Shown: positions 33,865 to 43,638, counted from the stretch's first letter. The stretch: DNA of 46,886 nucleotides from Alphaproteobacteria bacterium (GCA_021776685.1 JAJFFJ010000098.1:1-46886); one strand, 5' to 3'. The notes: generated from the letters alone by a model not told the origin. Numbers and translations are program-made.

Positions 33865-35880
33865 ATGTTGCAAATGATGCTGCGAATTATCCTGACCTGC
33901 CTGCTGGCCGCTTTTTGGGGCTCCGCTGCGACCGCCGCACCTCCAAACGCCTCCCCCACCGCATCCCTCGCCGCCGCCGATATCAAGGCTGCCCGTGCGG
34001 TGATCGAGGCGGTGGAAAAGCCCGACTATGACGCCGCGTGGGCCGCCGTGGAGAAGGTGAAGTCCGACCCGGTCCGTAAAGCGCTGCGCTGGTATCTGCT
34101 GGTTGACCCGAAATCCGGCGCCTCATTTGCGGACCTCACCGGCTTCGCCCTCGACAATCCGGACTGGCCGGGAATTGCCAGCCTGCGCCGGAATGCGGAC
34201 AAGGCCCTGCGCGACGACACGCCGGTGGCGGAAATAATCGCATGGTTCAAACGCTTCGGCCCGGTCAGCGCCAGGGGCTGGCAGGCCTATGCCGGCGCGC
34301 TCACAAAAACCGGCGCAGGCGCCACAGTGGCGCGGCTAGTGCAGGCCACCTGGCGCGGCACGCGGATGTCCCTGGTGAATCAACTGGCTTTCCTCCAGGC
34401 GTTTGGGAAAATGCTCCGGCCTGAAGATCACGCCGCCCGTCTGCGCCTGCTGCTGGCCCAGCGCCGCGGCCGCTGGGTTGTGGCGCGGCTGCTGCCGGTG
34501 CTGCCGGTCCCGGAAACCGACAAGACCCTGCTGCGCCTTCGGCTGAAGTTGCAAAGCCGGATCGCCGCCACGTCGATCATCGAGGTAACCGAAGCGCTCA
34601 GCCGGGTGACCGACGCGCAGCGACGGCGGGAAGGCTTCCTGCTGGACGAAATTCGCTGGCTGCGCCGACAGGGCCGGCTGGAGGAAGCAGCCGCCCTTCT
34701 TTCACATGCCCCGGACACCCCCAAATTCACCCGCCGCTGGTTGGTGGCGCGCACGGCGCTTGCCTACGCATTGCTGCAGGAGAAGAAGCCGGCGCCGGCC
34801 TATGCGGCTGTGGCCGGACACCGCCAACCGCCTGGCTATGGCAAGGCCCGCAGCGAATTCGTCGCCGGGTGGATCGCGCTGCGCTGGCTGAAAAAGCCAG
34901 GGTTGGCCCGCACGCATTTCCAGACCATCTACACGTCGTCCCGGTTCAGCATCAGCAAGGCGCGGGGCGCCTACTGGATCGCGCGCGCGGAGGCGGCGGC
35001 AGGCAAACCCAAAGCGCACACCACCTGGATGCGCACCACGGCCGCCTATACCCTGACTTTCTATGGCCAACTTGCCGCCGCCAAACTTGGACTGCGCAGG
35101 CTGGTGTTACCGGCCCACCGCCCGGTCACGGCCGCGGCGCGCAAGGCGATCGATGCGGAGCCGATGGCAGTTGCTGCCAGGCTCTTCGCACATCTGGCTA
35201 AACGGGACGCTGCCCGCGCCTTCCTCTGGCGACTGCTTAACAGCGCAAAAAACGCGCCGCGCATGGCCGCAGTCGCGGACTTCGCCTATCGCATCCGCCA
35301 CCGCCCAGTGGGGGTCCGCGCCGCACGCCGTGCGTTGATGCGGCTGCATCCAGCGATTCGTCCTGGCTATCCCACATTGCCTTTCGCCCGGCACACCCGG
35401 GTCGAGCGCGCCCTGATCCATGCCATCATCCGCCAGGAATCGGAGTTTGACGCCCGCGCCATCAGCCGCTCCAACGCCCGCGGCTTGATGCAGCTGTTGC
35501 CGTCGACCGCCCGGCAAGTGGCCCGCAACCTGCGCCTCCGCTACAGCTACGCGCGGCTGACAGAGGATCCAGCATTCAACGTGAAGCTGGGCAGCGGCTA
35601 TCTGGATTATCTGCTGAAACGCTTCCGCGGCAGCTATGTGCTGACCATCGCGTCCTACAATGCAGGGCCCAACCGGGTGCAGCAGTGGATAACCACCAAT
35701 GGCGACCCACGCGAAAAATCGATCGACCTACTCGACTGGATGGAGCTGATTCCGATCGGGGAAACCCGAAATTACGTCCAGCGCGTACTTGAGAATCTGG
35801 CGGTCTACCGGGCATTGTCGCGACAAGCGGCGGTTGGCCGCGACATGCGTCCGCTTTGGCAATCCCGCGCCTATCGATAG
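33865..35880 (+). CDS. slt: Soluble lytic murein transglycosylase (first of two)
   Basis: 671 residues from ATG 33865; two further in-frame ATGs follow at 33874 and 33877. A signal peptide (about residues 1-25, ending SAATAAP) exports it to the periplasm. The first 450 residues are the alpha-helical superhelical ring of Slt70-type enzymes. The C-terminal GEWL-like domain has IIRQESEFDARAIS with catalytic Glu525, then SNARGLMQLLPSTARQVA and SYNAGPNRVQQW. It cleaves between MurNAc and GlcNAc to form 1,6-anhydro ends. Slt80/Slt70-like genes next to dapA are usual in alphaproteobacteria. A second homologue follows. Confidence 0.93.
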   Translation: MLQMMLRIILTCLLAAFWGSAATAAPPNASPTASLAAADIKAARAVIEAVEKPDYDAAWAAVEKVKSDPVRKALRWYLLVDPKSGASFADLTGFALDNPDWPGIASLRRNADKALRDDTPVAEIIAWFKRFGPVSARGWQAYAGALTKTGAGATVARLVQATWRGTRMSLVNQLAFLQAFGKMLRPEDHAARLRLLLAQRRGRWVVARLLPVLPVPETDKTLLRLRLKLQSRIAATSIIEVTEALSRVTDAQRRREGFLLDEIRWLRRQGRLEEAAALLSHAPDTPKFTRRWLVARTALAYALLQEKKPAPAYAAVAGHRQPPGYGKARSEFVAGWIALRWLKKPGLARTHFQTIYTSSRFSISKARGAYWIARAEAAAGKPKAHTTWMRTTAAYTLTFYGQLAAAKLGLRRLVLPAHRPVTAAARKAIDAEPMAVAARLFAHLAKRDAARAFLWRLLNSAKNAPRMAAVADFAYRIRHRPVGVRAARRALMRLHPAIRPGYPTLPFARHTRVERALIHAIIRQESEFDARAISRSNARGLMQLLPSTARQVARNLRLRYSYARLTEDPAFNVKLGSGYLDYLLKRFRGSYVLTIASYNAGPNRVQQWITTNGDPREKSIDLLDWMELIPIGETRNYVQRVLENLAVYRALSRQAAVGRDMRPLWQSRAYR

Positions 35881-36014
35881 GAAATCGCCCCTCGCAGTTA
35901 ACGCTAACTCCTAAGCAAACTGGGCAATTCTGTTCGCCGGGAGGGAACAGCTCGGGTACAGTGCGCGTAGTAGTTGGTTAAGTCACGGGGTTGGACCTAA
36001 ACGACGGGGTGGGG

Positions 36015-38348
36015 ATGTTGATTTTGTCCCTCGACTATCTGAATCAGGCGCTGAAGCGAACAGCGGGCCGTCCTGCTGCGGGCATTTTGCTCGCGGCTGG
36101 CCTGAGCACGGCTGCAGCCGCACCGGCATCGGCGCAATATCTCGCGCCCGGCGACATTCAAAATGCGCGGGCGGCGGTCCGGGCCTATGGCACCGGCAAT
36201 TATGGTGACGGCCGTGCCGCGCAATCGCGAATTGCCGACCCGGTGGTGAAGAAGGTGGTCGCCTGGTTTGCACATACCCGGCTCAGCTCGCAGTCCAGCT
36301 TTGCCGAGATCACCCGCTTCATCCAGGACAATCCCCACTGGCCCTGGCAGAAGCAGCTTCGCCGCAACGCGGAATTGGCGGTGCGCAGCCGCACCGACCC
36401 CAGCCGCATCATCGCCTTCTACAAGGGTTCGCCGCCTCACAAGTTCGCTGGGCAAAAACTGGCGATTGATCGGCTGATGAGCGCAGGCCGCAAGGTGGCC
36501 GCCGTTCGCCTGATCCGCGGCGCCTGGGGCAATCGATATCTACGCCCCCGTCAGTCCGCTGAATTTCGCAGCCGTTACGGGGCCCATCTTCGGCCTCAGG
36601 ATCACTACGCACGGCTCGACTATCTGCTCTTTGCCGGCCACAAAAAAACGGCGCGTCGTCTCTTCGGACAGGTCACCCTCTCCGCTGCCATGCGCGATGG
36701 CATCCGGGCGCGGCTGCAGATGAATCTCGGACGCCACTATTGCGGCAGACGCCGTGGTGGCTACACGGCTGTTACGGCAACCTTGTCACGCGTCCCTTAC
36801 AAACTGCGGCGGGGCGAAGGCTTCAGCTTCGACCTCATGCGCTTCTATTCCTGCGCCGGCCGCATCGGCAAGGCCGTGGAGGCGATGGCGACCCAGCCGT
36901 CGCGGCCCCGTTTCGCCGCCCGTTGGTGGCGCGAACGCAGCAAGCTGGCCCGCGATGCCATCAAGGCCAAACAGTATCGCATCGCCTATGAAATCGCGCG
37001 CGGCCACAGGCAGTTCGGGCAGTCCCTGCATGGCCATGCGGAATGGTTCGCTGGATTTGTCGCCATGCAGCTGTTGCGCAATCACAAGCTGGCCGATCAA
37101 CATTTCCGCGGCGCGCTCGCCAGCGTGAAGAGCGGCTGGACCCGGTCGAAAATTCTCTACTGGCATGGCCGCCTGAAAGCGGCGCAGGGAAAATCCAAAG
37201 AGGCACGGACCTTCTTCCTGGTCGCCTCCAAATACGCCACCACCTTCTATGGCCAGCTGGCTCATGGGCTGGTGCTCGGCGGCAAGCCGCCGCTGATCCG
37301 CACCAAACTGGGCCGGCCTACCGGTCCAGCCTTCTGGCGCGATGACATCGTCAAGGGGATGGTCGTTGCCCGGCGGCTGGGCATGTGGCGCGAGAGCTGG
37401 TCGCTGGCGCGCTTTATCATGCTGCATCGGGCCAAGACCGCGGCCCAGCACATGTATGCAGTGGCCACGCTGAACCAGTTGACCAGTCCGGCGAAGCGGC
37501 GGCAGATGAATGTGCGGGTGATCAAATACGCCCAGTTCAAGGGGCACCCGCTGATCGGCAGAGGCTACCCGACCATCGACCTGCCTGCGGCAAACACCGT
37601 GGAGCCGGCTCTGATCTACGCACTGATCCGTCAGGAAAGCGAATTCCAGCCGGCGGCCCGCAGCTGGGCCGGCGCCCGTGGCTATATGCAGCTGATGCCC
37701 TCCACGGCCAGAGCGGAGGCGCGTAGCATGAAGCTGCGCTACCGCACACAATTCCTCACCCGCCGTCCGGCTTATAACCTGCGGCTGGGAACCAATCATG
37801 TGGCGCGTCTGTTGACCGCGCTTAACGGCGCCTATCCGATGGTGCTGGCCGCCTACAATGCGGGCGAGCACCGGGTCAACCAATGGGTTTCCTGGCATGG
37901 CGACCCGCGCAAAAAGGGCGGCCCCGATTGGGCTACCTGGATTGAGCTGATCAAGTTCGATGAAACCCGTGACTATGTGAAACGGGTCCTCGAATCACAC
38001 ACCGTCTATCGCCTGCTGTTGAAGGACAAGATCGACACGCGGCGTCTGACCGCTTACTGGCGGCCCCAGAAGGTCGACCGCAAAGGCGCTTGCGAGATCG
38101 TCAGACTGGCGAAGAAACGGCGCACACGCTCGACGCTGGTTGCGTCCGGAAAAGCTGGCAAGTCCGGCAAGAAATCCCGGCGCGGCACGACCGCGATGAT
38201 GACCGACTATGCCTTTGGGCGCAGCCTGGTGATCAACCGCCGCGGCAAGGCCCCAGCGAAGGCCGCCAAGAAACGGGCGAATCCGCTGGCCCTGGTTGAC
38301 CGGCGGCCCCATGACAACATCGCCGGCGCGCCTGACTGCGACGGCTAG
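36015..38348 (+). CDS. slt: Soluble lytic murein transglycosylase (second, tandem)
   Basis: 777 residues from ATG 36015, though GTG 36009 or TTG 35991 are possible since G-rich sequence runs through the region. The N-terminus has an Ala-rich exported stretch ending APASAQ near residue 41. The ring domain is helical, and the GEWL domain has IRQESEFQPAARS with catalytic Glu541, GYMQLMPSTARA and AAYNAGEHRVNQW. After the domain comes a 110-residue basic extension (KKRRTRSTL, KAGKSGKKSRRG) that the first paralogue lacks. It is 134 bp downstream of the first copy, on the same strand. Confidence 0.93.
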   Translation: MLILSLDYLNQALKRTAGRPAAGILLAAGLSTAAAAPASAQYLAPGDIQNARAAVRAYGTGNYGDGRAAQSRIADPVVKKVVAWFAHTRLSSQSSFAEITRFIQDNPHWPWQKQLRRNAELAVRSRTDPSRIIAFYKGSPPHKFAGQKLAIDRLMSAGRKVAAVRLIRGAWGNRYLRPRQSAEFRSRYGAHLRPQDHYARLDYLLFAGHKKTARRLFGQVTLSAAMRDGIRARLQMNLGRHYCGRRRGGYTAVTATLSRVPYKLRRGEGFSFDLMRFYSCAGRIGKAVEAMATQPSRPRFAARWWRERSKLARDAIKAKQYRIAYEIARGHRQFGQSLHGHAEWFAGFVAMQLLRNHKLADQHFRGALASVKSGWTRSKILYWHGRLKAAQGKSKEARTFFLVASKYATTFYGQLAHGLVLGGKPPLIRTKLGRPTGPAFWRDDIVKGMVVARRLGMWRESWSLARFIMLHRAKTAAQHMYAVATLNQLTSPAKRRQMNVRVIKYAQFKGHPLIGRGYPTIDLPAANTVEPALIYALIRQESEFQPAARSWAGARGYMQLMPSTARAEARSMKLRYRTQFLTRRPAYNLRLGTNHVARLLTALNGAYPMVLAAYNAGEHRVNQWVSWHGDPRKKGGPDWATWIELIKFDETRDYVKRVLESHTVYRLLLKDKIDTRRLTAYWRPQKVDRKGACEIVRLAKKRRTRSTLVASGKAGKSGKKSRRGTTAMMTDYAFGRSLVINRRGKAPAKAAKKRANPLALVDRRPHDNIAGAPDCDG

Positions 38349-38461
38349 TTGGGCCCACGCACAAGACCCGATATCTTCCGTGCACTGACATGCGGAATCC
38401 TTGCTGGCCTCCCGCAGCTGGCCCAAAGTGCGCGCCATGATCACCTGAAGCGGCGGCGCCC

Positions 38462-39448
38462 GTGACCACCCAGGACCTTCCCGACTTTGACGACATTCTG
38501 GCCGCGGCGCGCCGGCTCGATGGTTTCGCGCGGGTGACGCCGTTGCTGGAGGCGGAAGGGCTGAATGCCCGCGCCGGCTGTCGGGTGCTGGTCAAGGCGG
38601 AACCCCTGCAGCGCACCGGCTCGTTCAAGTTTCGCGGCGCGTATAACAAAATCGCCTCGTTGTCTGGGTCAGCCCGGTCAGCCGGTGTGCTCGCCTGGTC
38701 TTCCGGCAACCATGCACAGGGAGTTGCCGCGGCGGCCCAAATGTTTGGCATCAGCGCAAAGATTGTCATGCCGCGGCAGGCGCCCGCCATCAAGATCGCG
38801 CGCACCCGGGCATTGGGTGCGGAGGTGCTGCTCTACGATATCGGCACCGAAGACCGCGAGGCGATCGGCCGGGAAGTTGCATCAACCGAAGGGTGCACCA
38901 TCGTCCCGCCCTACGACGACCCGGCAATCATTGCTGGACAGGGAACTGTTGGCAACGAGCTGGCCAACCAGTGTCTGGCACAGGGCGTCCGCCCGGAAGC
39001 TGTGGTGATCCCATGCGGTGGCGGCGGCCTTAGCGCGGGCTGCGGCCTGGCCCTTCGCCACAAACTGCCGGAGACCAATATCTATCTGGCGGAACCCGCA
39101 GACTTCGACGATACCGCCCGGTCGCTGGCATCAGGTGTGCGTGAACAGGTCCAGGGGCGGCCGTCCTCAATCTGCGATGCGCTCCTGGCCTGGAAGCCGG
39201 GCGAGCTGACATTTGCGCTGAACCATGGGCAGGCGACGGGCGGCCTTACAGTCACCGACGACGAGGTCCGCGCGGCCATGGCGGTCGCCTTCGAGGAACT
39301 GAAACTGGTGATCGAGCCTGGCGGCGCTGCGGCTCTCGCAGCCGTGCTGGCGGGACGCCTACCGGAACACTATGCAACGGTGGCGGTCATCGCGTCCGGC
39401 GGCAATGTAGACGGGGACACGTTTGCGGCGGCTCTGGCCGCCCGATAA
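38462..39448 (+). CDS. Threonine/serine dehydratase-like PLP enzyme
   Basis: 328 residues, GTG start. Fold type II PLP family: RTGSFKFRGAYNK with Lys56 as the Schiff base, WSSGNHAQGVAAAA, the phosphate-binding CGGGGLSAG, and the C-terminal GGNVDGD. There is no ACT domain, so it resembles catabolic threonine dehydratase, serine racemase or hydroxyaspartate dehydratase rather than biosynthetic IlvA. Its reaction would be dehydration of a beta-hydroxy amino acid to a 2-oxo acid. It is 113 bp after the second transglycosylase and convergent with the bactofilin gene. Confidence 0.9.
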   Translation: MTTQDLPDFDDILAAARRLDGFARVTPLLEAEGLNARAGCRVLVKAEPLQRTGSFKFRGAYNKIASLSGSARSAGVLAWSSGNHAQGVAAAAQMFGISAKIVMPRQAPAIKIARTRALGAEVLLYDIGTEDREAIGREVASTEGCTIVPPYDDPAIIAGQGTVGNELANQCLAQGVRPEAVVIPCGGGGLSAGCGLALRHKLPETNIYLAEPADFDDTARSLASGVREQVQGRPSSICDALLAWKPGELTFALNHGQATGGLTVTDDEVRAAMAVAFEELKLVIEPGGAAALAAVLAGRLPEHYATVAVIASGGNVDGDTFAAALAAR

Positions 39449-39467
39449 GCCTGTGGATAAAGCGCGC

Positions 39468-39518
39468 AGCCTGGCAGGGATGTCAGGCTACAAGCTGTCT
39501 TCCGACAGGCAGATTTTT
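39468..39518 (+). terminator. Paired hairpins between convergent genes
   Basis: AGCCTG-(10 nt)-CAGGCT (39468-39489) and CTGTC-ttcc-GACAG (39495-39508), the latter followed by a run of five T (39514-39518) after five bases. Either could end transcription of the dehydratase gene; the stems are short, so this is tentative. Confidence 0.35.
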
Positions 39519-39529
39519 GCGCTTGGCCC

Positions 39530-40051
39530 CTAAGCGGCAGTGCCGCCGGCGGCTTTGGCGTCCGCGCCGCCCGTCTTAACGGAAAGGTGCTGGAAGACCT
39601 GACGCTGAGTGTCTGACGCCGGTTGCTGGTTTCGCGCGGCGCTGTCGCTGCGCTTGGACCGGCCTTCAAAGATCGCGCCAGCTTCAATCGACAGCACTTC
39701 GTGGACAAGATCACCCTCAACATTGGCCGTGCGGGTAATCATCACCGTCTTCGCCGCCACCTCGCCGGTGACGCTGCCATTGATGACCACCTCGTGGGCA
39801 ACGATTTTGCCAACGACCTGGCCATTGCTGCCAACAGTCAGGTTACGGCCCTTGACGTCGCCTTCGATGATGCCGTCGATCTGGACATCGCCGTCACTGA
39901 TCAGGTTGCCGGTGACGTGCAGGCCTTCGCTGACGATCGAGGGCATGCTGGGCTTGGCGCCCTTGCCATTGCGTGCCGGTGGTTCCGGACGCCGAGACAC
40001 CTGCTGCTCCCGAGCTGGTTCTGGGCGTTTTTCGTTAGTTTTTGAAAACAT
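39530..40051 (-). CDS. Bactofilin family cytoskeletal protein
   Basis: 173 residues from the ATG at 40049-40051, which overlaps the end of the M23 peptidase gene by 17 bases. The central beta-helix (DUF583) has the repeating GNLISDGDVQIDGIIEGDV ... GQVVGKIVAHEVVINGSVTGEV ... ANVEGDLVHEVLSIEAGAIFEG pattern. Flanking regions are flexible: Pro/Arg/Glu-rich at the N-terminus, Ala/Gly-rich at the C-terminus. Bactofilins assemble into filaments at the inner membrane and recruit wall enzymes. Pairing with an M23 peptidase is a known arrangement (CcmA/LmdC-like in curved bacteria). Confidence 0.93.
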   Translation of the reverse strand: MFSKTNEKRPEPAREQQVSRRPEPPARNGKGAKPSMPSIVSEGLHVTGNLISDGDVQIDGIIEGDVKGRNLTVGSNGQVVGKIVAHEVVINGSVTGEVAAKTVMITRTANVEGDLVHEVLSIEAGAIFEGRSKRSDSAARNQQPASDTQRQVFQHLSVKTGGADAKAAGGTAA

Positions 40052-41312
40052 ACTTCCCCGCAGTGATGAACTTGATTGGATTGACCTGTTTTCCGTTGAC
40101 CACCACCTCATAGTGGAGATGAGGGCCCGTACTACGTCCAGACGTGCCGAGTAGCCCGATCTTCTGTCTAAATGATATTTTCTGTCCTTTGCCTACAAGG
40201 ATTTTCTGAAGATGGGCATAACGGGTGCGGATGCCCATACCGTGATCCAACTCCAGCATCCAGCCGTAACCGCCGCGCCAGCCGGACCACACAACTGTCC
40301 CCGCCGCGCTGGCCATGACCGGTGTCCCGGGCTTGTTGACGAAATCCAGGCCGTGATGGGACGACCAGGTGCCGCGGAACGGATCCCGCCTCCGGCCGAA
40401 CCCGCTGGTTTGGCGATAGGTGTCGAGAGGAGCACCCAGCGGAAGATTGCGAATCACCCGCCGCAGCATCTCGAGGCGACGTACCCGCAAGGTCAATTTG
40501 GCCATACGGTCCTGCAATCCGCCGGGTTCACCGGAGCTCACAACCGTATAAGGCCCGCCGACGCCATCGGTCGTGATCTGGGCCAGCAGAACCGCGGGAC
40601 GTAGATCGGTCATGGCAATCACGTTTTCAGCCTGCTCGATCGACTTCTTGGCTTCCGTGTCCAGGCGCACAACGATGCGGCCCTGCACCGACAGCATATC
40701 GCGCATTTCCTTGCGCAGAACCAACACCCGCCGGCGCAGTCGATTACGCTCACGCTTGGTCTTGGTGTGTTCGGCCATCATGGTCTCGACTTCGCTGCCG
40801 AATGTACGGAGGCCGGATTCGAGATTTGCACTGCGTTTGTTGAGCTCGCGGTAGGCGCCGCCAAGAATTTTAATCTGGGCGCTCAGCGCTTTCTGCGACC
40901 TGGCGACCTGTTCCCGCTCGGCCGCTGTCATCCGCCGCCCACCAGGTCCCGTGCCTTTTCCCTTACGGCCAAGAACCAGAAGATCAGCGCGGCTCCGCTC
41001 AAGATTTCGCGCCACCAGACGCAGGCGATGATTGAAACGCGCGACTTCGGCCAGCAGCTGTTTCTGGCCTTTGCGCGCCTGCACCACTTCGATCTCCTTC
41101 TCCCGAAGGACCCGATCAAACGTGACGAAAAAGAAAGTCGCGAAAACAGACCAGCCAACACCCATGGCGACCAGCATAACCAGGCCAAACTGGGTTGCGC
41201 CGGAAATAGAGAAATACTGAACCTTGCCGCGCGCGCGGTAATGAAACTCGCGCTCGGGGAAAATCGCAAACAGCGACTTCACGCCTCGCCAAAGACTTCC
41301 CAGGCCGGCCAT
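40035..41312 (-). CDS. M23-family metallopeptidase with coiled-coil region
   Basis: 425 residues. A cytoplasmic N-terminus is followed by one membrane segment (about 41-65), a long coiled coil (about 66-232) and a C-terminal LytM domain (about 300-420). Zinc ligands are His319 and Asp323 (SHHGLDF) and His400, with catalytic His367 and His398 (TGPHLHYEV). The active site appears complete, so it should cleave peptidoglycan cross-links rather than only activate amidases. It is translationally tied to the bactofilin by the 17-base overlap, which suggests the filament positions the hydrolase for cell shape. Confidence 0.93.
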   Translation of the reverse strand: MAGLGSLWRGVKSLFAIFPEREFHYRARGKVQYFSISGATQFGLVMLVAMGVGWSVFATFFFVTFDRVLREKEIEVVQARKGQKQLLAEVARFNHRLRLVARNLERSRADLLVLGRKGKGTGPGGRRMTAAEREQVARSQKALSAQIKILGGAYRELNKRSANLESGLRTFGSEVETMMAEHTKTKRERNRLRRRVLVLRKEMRDMLSVQGRIVVRLDTEAKKSIEQAENVIAMTDLRPAVLLAQITTDGVGGPYTVVSSGEPGGLQDRMAKLTLRVRRLEMLRRVIRNLPLGAPLDTYRQTSGFGRRRDPFRGTWSSHHGLDFVNKPGTPVMASAAGTVVWSGWRGGYGWMLELDHGMGIRTRYAHLQKILVGKGQKISFRQKIGLLGTSGRSTGPHLHYEVVVNGKQVNPIKFITAGKYVFKN

Positions 41313-41583
41313 CAGATTCCCTGAACCGTTACTCCGGATTTTTCCGGAATTTTGTTTATCGAATCACTTATGCGCATTGGATTGCACACCGGTAAGGACC
41401 AGTTTTGCCCTGCCCGTAGTGCGCTTTCAATAGCTGAATTGTCTGACGGCAATTTTGGGCCCCGCAATTAGCCATAAGCTCCCGATTTCAGAGACAAGTC
41501 TGGGGGCCAAATGCGCCGACAGTTTGTCGAAACATCCTCTAATTATCGGGAACAGTCTTTACCGTTCAATGAAGGCGGTCGAC
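41313..41583. other. 271-bp region upstream of the M23/bactofilin pair
   Basis: Must hold the promoter for the M23 and bactofilin genes. The clear structure is two self-complementary TCCGGA hexamers (41333-41338 and 41343-41348) separated by tttt, followed by an AT-rich stretch (41349-41360). It could form a short hairpin in the 5' leader or bind a dimeric regulator. No gene seen. Confidence 0.4.
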
Positions 41584-42783
41584 TTAGGCGGAAGATTCCG
41601 GCCGGACCAGCACCCCGGTGTCGTGCATTGCGGCAATATCGTCGGCGCTGTAGCCAACTTCCTTCGCGATGCCCGCATTATCAGCGCCAAGATAGGGCGC
41701 CAGCGCCTGGATTGCCGCCGGCGTTTCGCTGAAACGGGCCGCCGGCCGTGGCTGCCGCACCGGGCCAAGCGCCGGATCCTCCAACACATTCATGATCTCA
41801 TTCTGAATGACCTGCGGATCATCAAGGAGCTCTTCCCGGCTCAGGACCGGCGCGCTGGGCACCCCTTCCTTGTCCAGGCGCGCCAGGATTTCCGCGGACG
41901 GCCACTTGCCAATTTCCTCGTTCATCACCGTCCTGCGCTCGACCACATTTTCGCCGCGGGCAACGGGTGTGGCAAAGCGTGGGTCGTCGATCAGTTCTTC
42001 CCGCCCAAATGCCCGGCACATGCCCGACCATTCTGCGTTCGAAAGGGCGCCTGCGGTGATGAAGCCATCCTGCGTCTGGAATACCAGGTCGAGGCCCATC
42101 TGCCCGCGCGCGGGATCAAGCTCGTTGCCCACAAATGAAAGGCTCGAGCTTGCTTCGGGCCACAGGTAGGCGACCATGGTGTCAAGCATTGCCAGGCGAA
42201 TATGCTGGCCCTTGCCCGTGCGTTCCCGTGCAAACAGCGCTGCAGTGATCGCCTGCGCTGCGGTCACCGCGGTTGTCTTGTCCGGAATAATCGTGCGCAC
42301 CATGCGCGGCCAGCCGGTGTCCCGGTCGGCCTGAATCTCCGCCAGACCGGAAAGCGCCTGGATCACCGGGTCGTACACCCGCTGGTGCACATAAGGACCT
42401 TCCTCACCGAAACCGCTGATGGAGACGAAAATGATCTCCGGCGACAATTCCCGGCAAACATCTTCGCCCAGCCCCATGCGCTCAATCGCGCCCGGGCGGA
42501 AATTCTGCACCAGCACATCCGCCGTGGCGACCAGCTTGCGCACAATTTCCAGTCCCTCGGGCGTCTTGATGTCGACGCAGAGTGAGCGCTTGGACCGGTT
42601 GCACGACAGGTAGGAAGCGGACATGCCTTTGTGGATGTTGCCGTAGTGGCGCATCAGGTCGCCGTTGGGCGACTCGATCTTGATGACGTCTGCACCCTGA
42701 TCGCCGAGCATCATGGTCGCCACCGGACCAGACACCATTGCCGTCAGATCAAGGACACGAATTCCATCAAGAGGTCCGGGCAT
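41584..42783 (-). CDS. Class III CoA-transferase (CaiB/BaiF family)
   Basis: 399 residues. The N-terminal pattern is LDGIRVLDLTAMVSGPVATMMLGDQGADVIKIE, followed by LSCNRSKRSLCVDIKT, LVQNFRPGAIERMGLG and SISGFGEEGPY. The catalytic Asp is probably Asp168 (RTIIPDKTTAVTAAQAI). Such enzymes move CoA from succinyl-CoA or similar donors to carboxylates. GGGGGGAG precedes the ATG. It is 39 bp downstream of a GST gene on the same strand, and close to a CoA ligase, so it likely serves catabolism of an organic acid. Confidence 0.92.
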   Translation of the reverse strand: MPGPLDGIRVLDLTAMVSGPVATMMLGDQGADVIKIESPNGDLMRHYGNIHKGMSASYLSCNRSKRSLCVDIKTPEGLEIVRKLVATADVLVQNFRPGAIERMGLGEDVCRELSPEIIFVSISGFGEEGPYVHQRVYDPVIQALSGLAEIQADRDTGWPRMVRTIIPDKTTAVTAAQAITAALFARERTGKGQHIRLAMLDTMVAYLWPEASSSLSFVGNELDPARGQMGLDLVFQTQDGFITAGALSNAEWSGMCRAFGREELIDDPRFATPVARGENVVERRTVMNEEIGKWPSAEILARLDKEGVPSAPVLSREELLDDPQVIQNEIMNVLEDPALGPVRQPRPAARFSETPAAIQALAPYLGADNAGIAKEVGYSADDIAAMHDTGVLVRPESSA

Positions 42784-42822
42784 GCTTTTCTCCCCCCACG
42801 CCTGTTCAGCCCATCACTTAAG

Positions 42823-43485
42823 CTAGTTGCGCATCTTGGCAAGTGGCCGGTCGCCGTAATTCAGCGGAAACGTCTCGATATAGGCCGGGCGCTTCTCGAT
42901 ACGCAGCTGCCAGTCACGATAGAAGTCGGGCAAGGCGATGCCCATCCAGGCGGCGCAATCCAGGTTCGACATGAACAGCACATCCGCACCACCGAATTTT
43001 TCGCCCATCATGTACGGCCCCGCATCGCGGATGGCCCCCTCCATACATTCGAGCTGGTAGAGGAAATATTCTTCACCCGCTTTTATGGCCACCGGCGAAT
43101 ACCCGTATTCTTCTTTCAGCTGCTTGTGACGGCGGATCGAATACAAGGCCGTGGAATCAAGTTCGGCGATGTTGAAAAAGCTCCAGGCCAATTGCTGGCC
43201 CCGCTCGGCAGGATTAGCCGGCGCGAAGACATCATCTGGCACAGGGAATGCTTCGTTCAGATAGTTGAGAATGGCGGCGCTTTCCGTCAGCACCAGATCG
43301 CCATGCACCATGGACGGCACCTTGTGCCGCGGGTTGATCTTCATATAGCCGGGGTCCTTGGTTTCGCCCGTGCGCGACCCGATCCCCTTGACCTCAAAGT
43401 CGATGCCCATTTCTCGCGCAAACCAGATCGTCCGGTGCGTGCGCATCGTACCGGCGCCCCACAATATCACTTTGTCGCTGCTCAA
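42823..43485 (-). CDS. Glutathione S-transferase family protein
   Basis: 220 residues starting at TTG 43483-43485; a GGGGGAGGA ribosome binding site lies at 43491-43499. The frame stays open upstream but without such a signal. The N-terminal domain VILWGAGTMRTHRTIWFAREMG and the KVPSM cis-Pro and LTESAAILNYL motifs are GST. Helical C-terminus ends PLAKMRN. Beside the CoA-transferase and CoA-ligase genes it may act in detoxification, isomerisation (maleylacetoacetate-type) or ring-cleavage product handling. Divergent from the ligase by 153 bp. Confidence 0.88.
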   Translation of the reverse strand: MSSDKVILWGAGTMRTHRTIWFAREMGIDFEVKGIGSRTGETKDPGYMKINPRHKVPSMVHGDLVLTESAAILNYLNEAFPVPDDVFAPANPAERGQQLAWSFFNIAELDSTALYSIRRHKQLKEEYGYSPVAIKAGEEYFLYQLECMEGAIRDAGPYMMGEKFGGADVLFMSNLDCAAWMGIALPDFYRDWQLRIEKRPAYIETFPLNYGDRPLAKMRN

Positions 43486-43638
43486 CTGGATCCTCCCCCA
43501 CCGCTCAGGCCACCCTCTAGAAATACCAATGGTCGCGCGAATTGCAAACTTGTACGCCCCTCCGGCCGATGGGCGATTGACAGCGGTGCGGTCCTTCGGA
43601 AACTCTGCGCGTATCGGGAATGAAGAAGCGGGGCCGAT

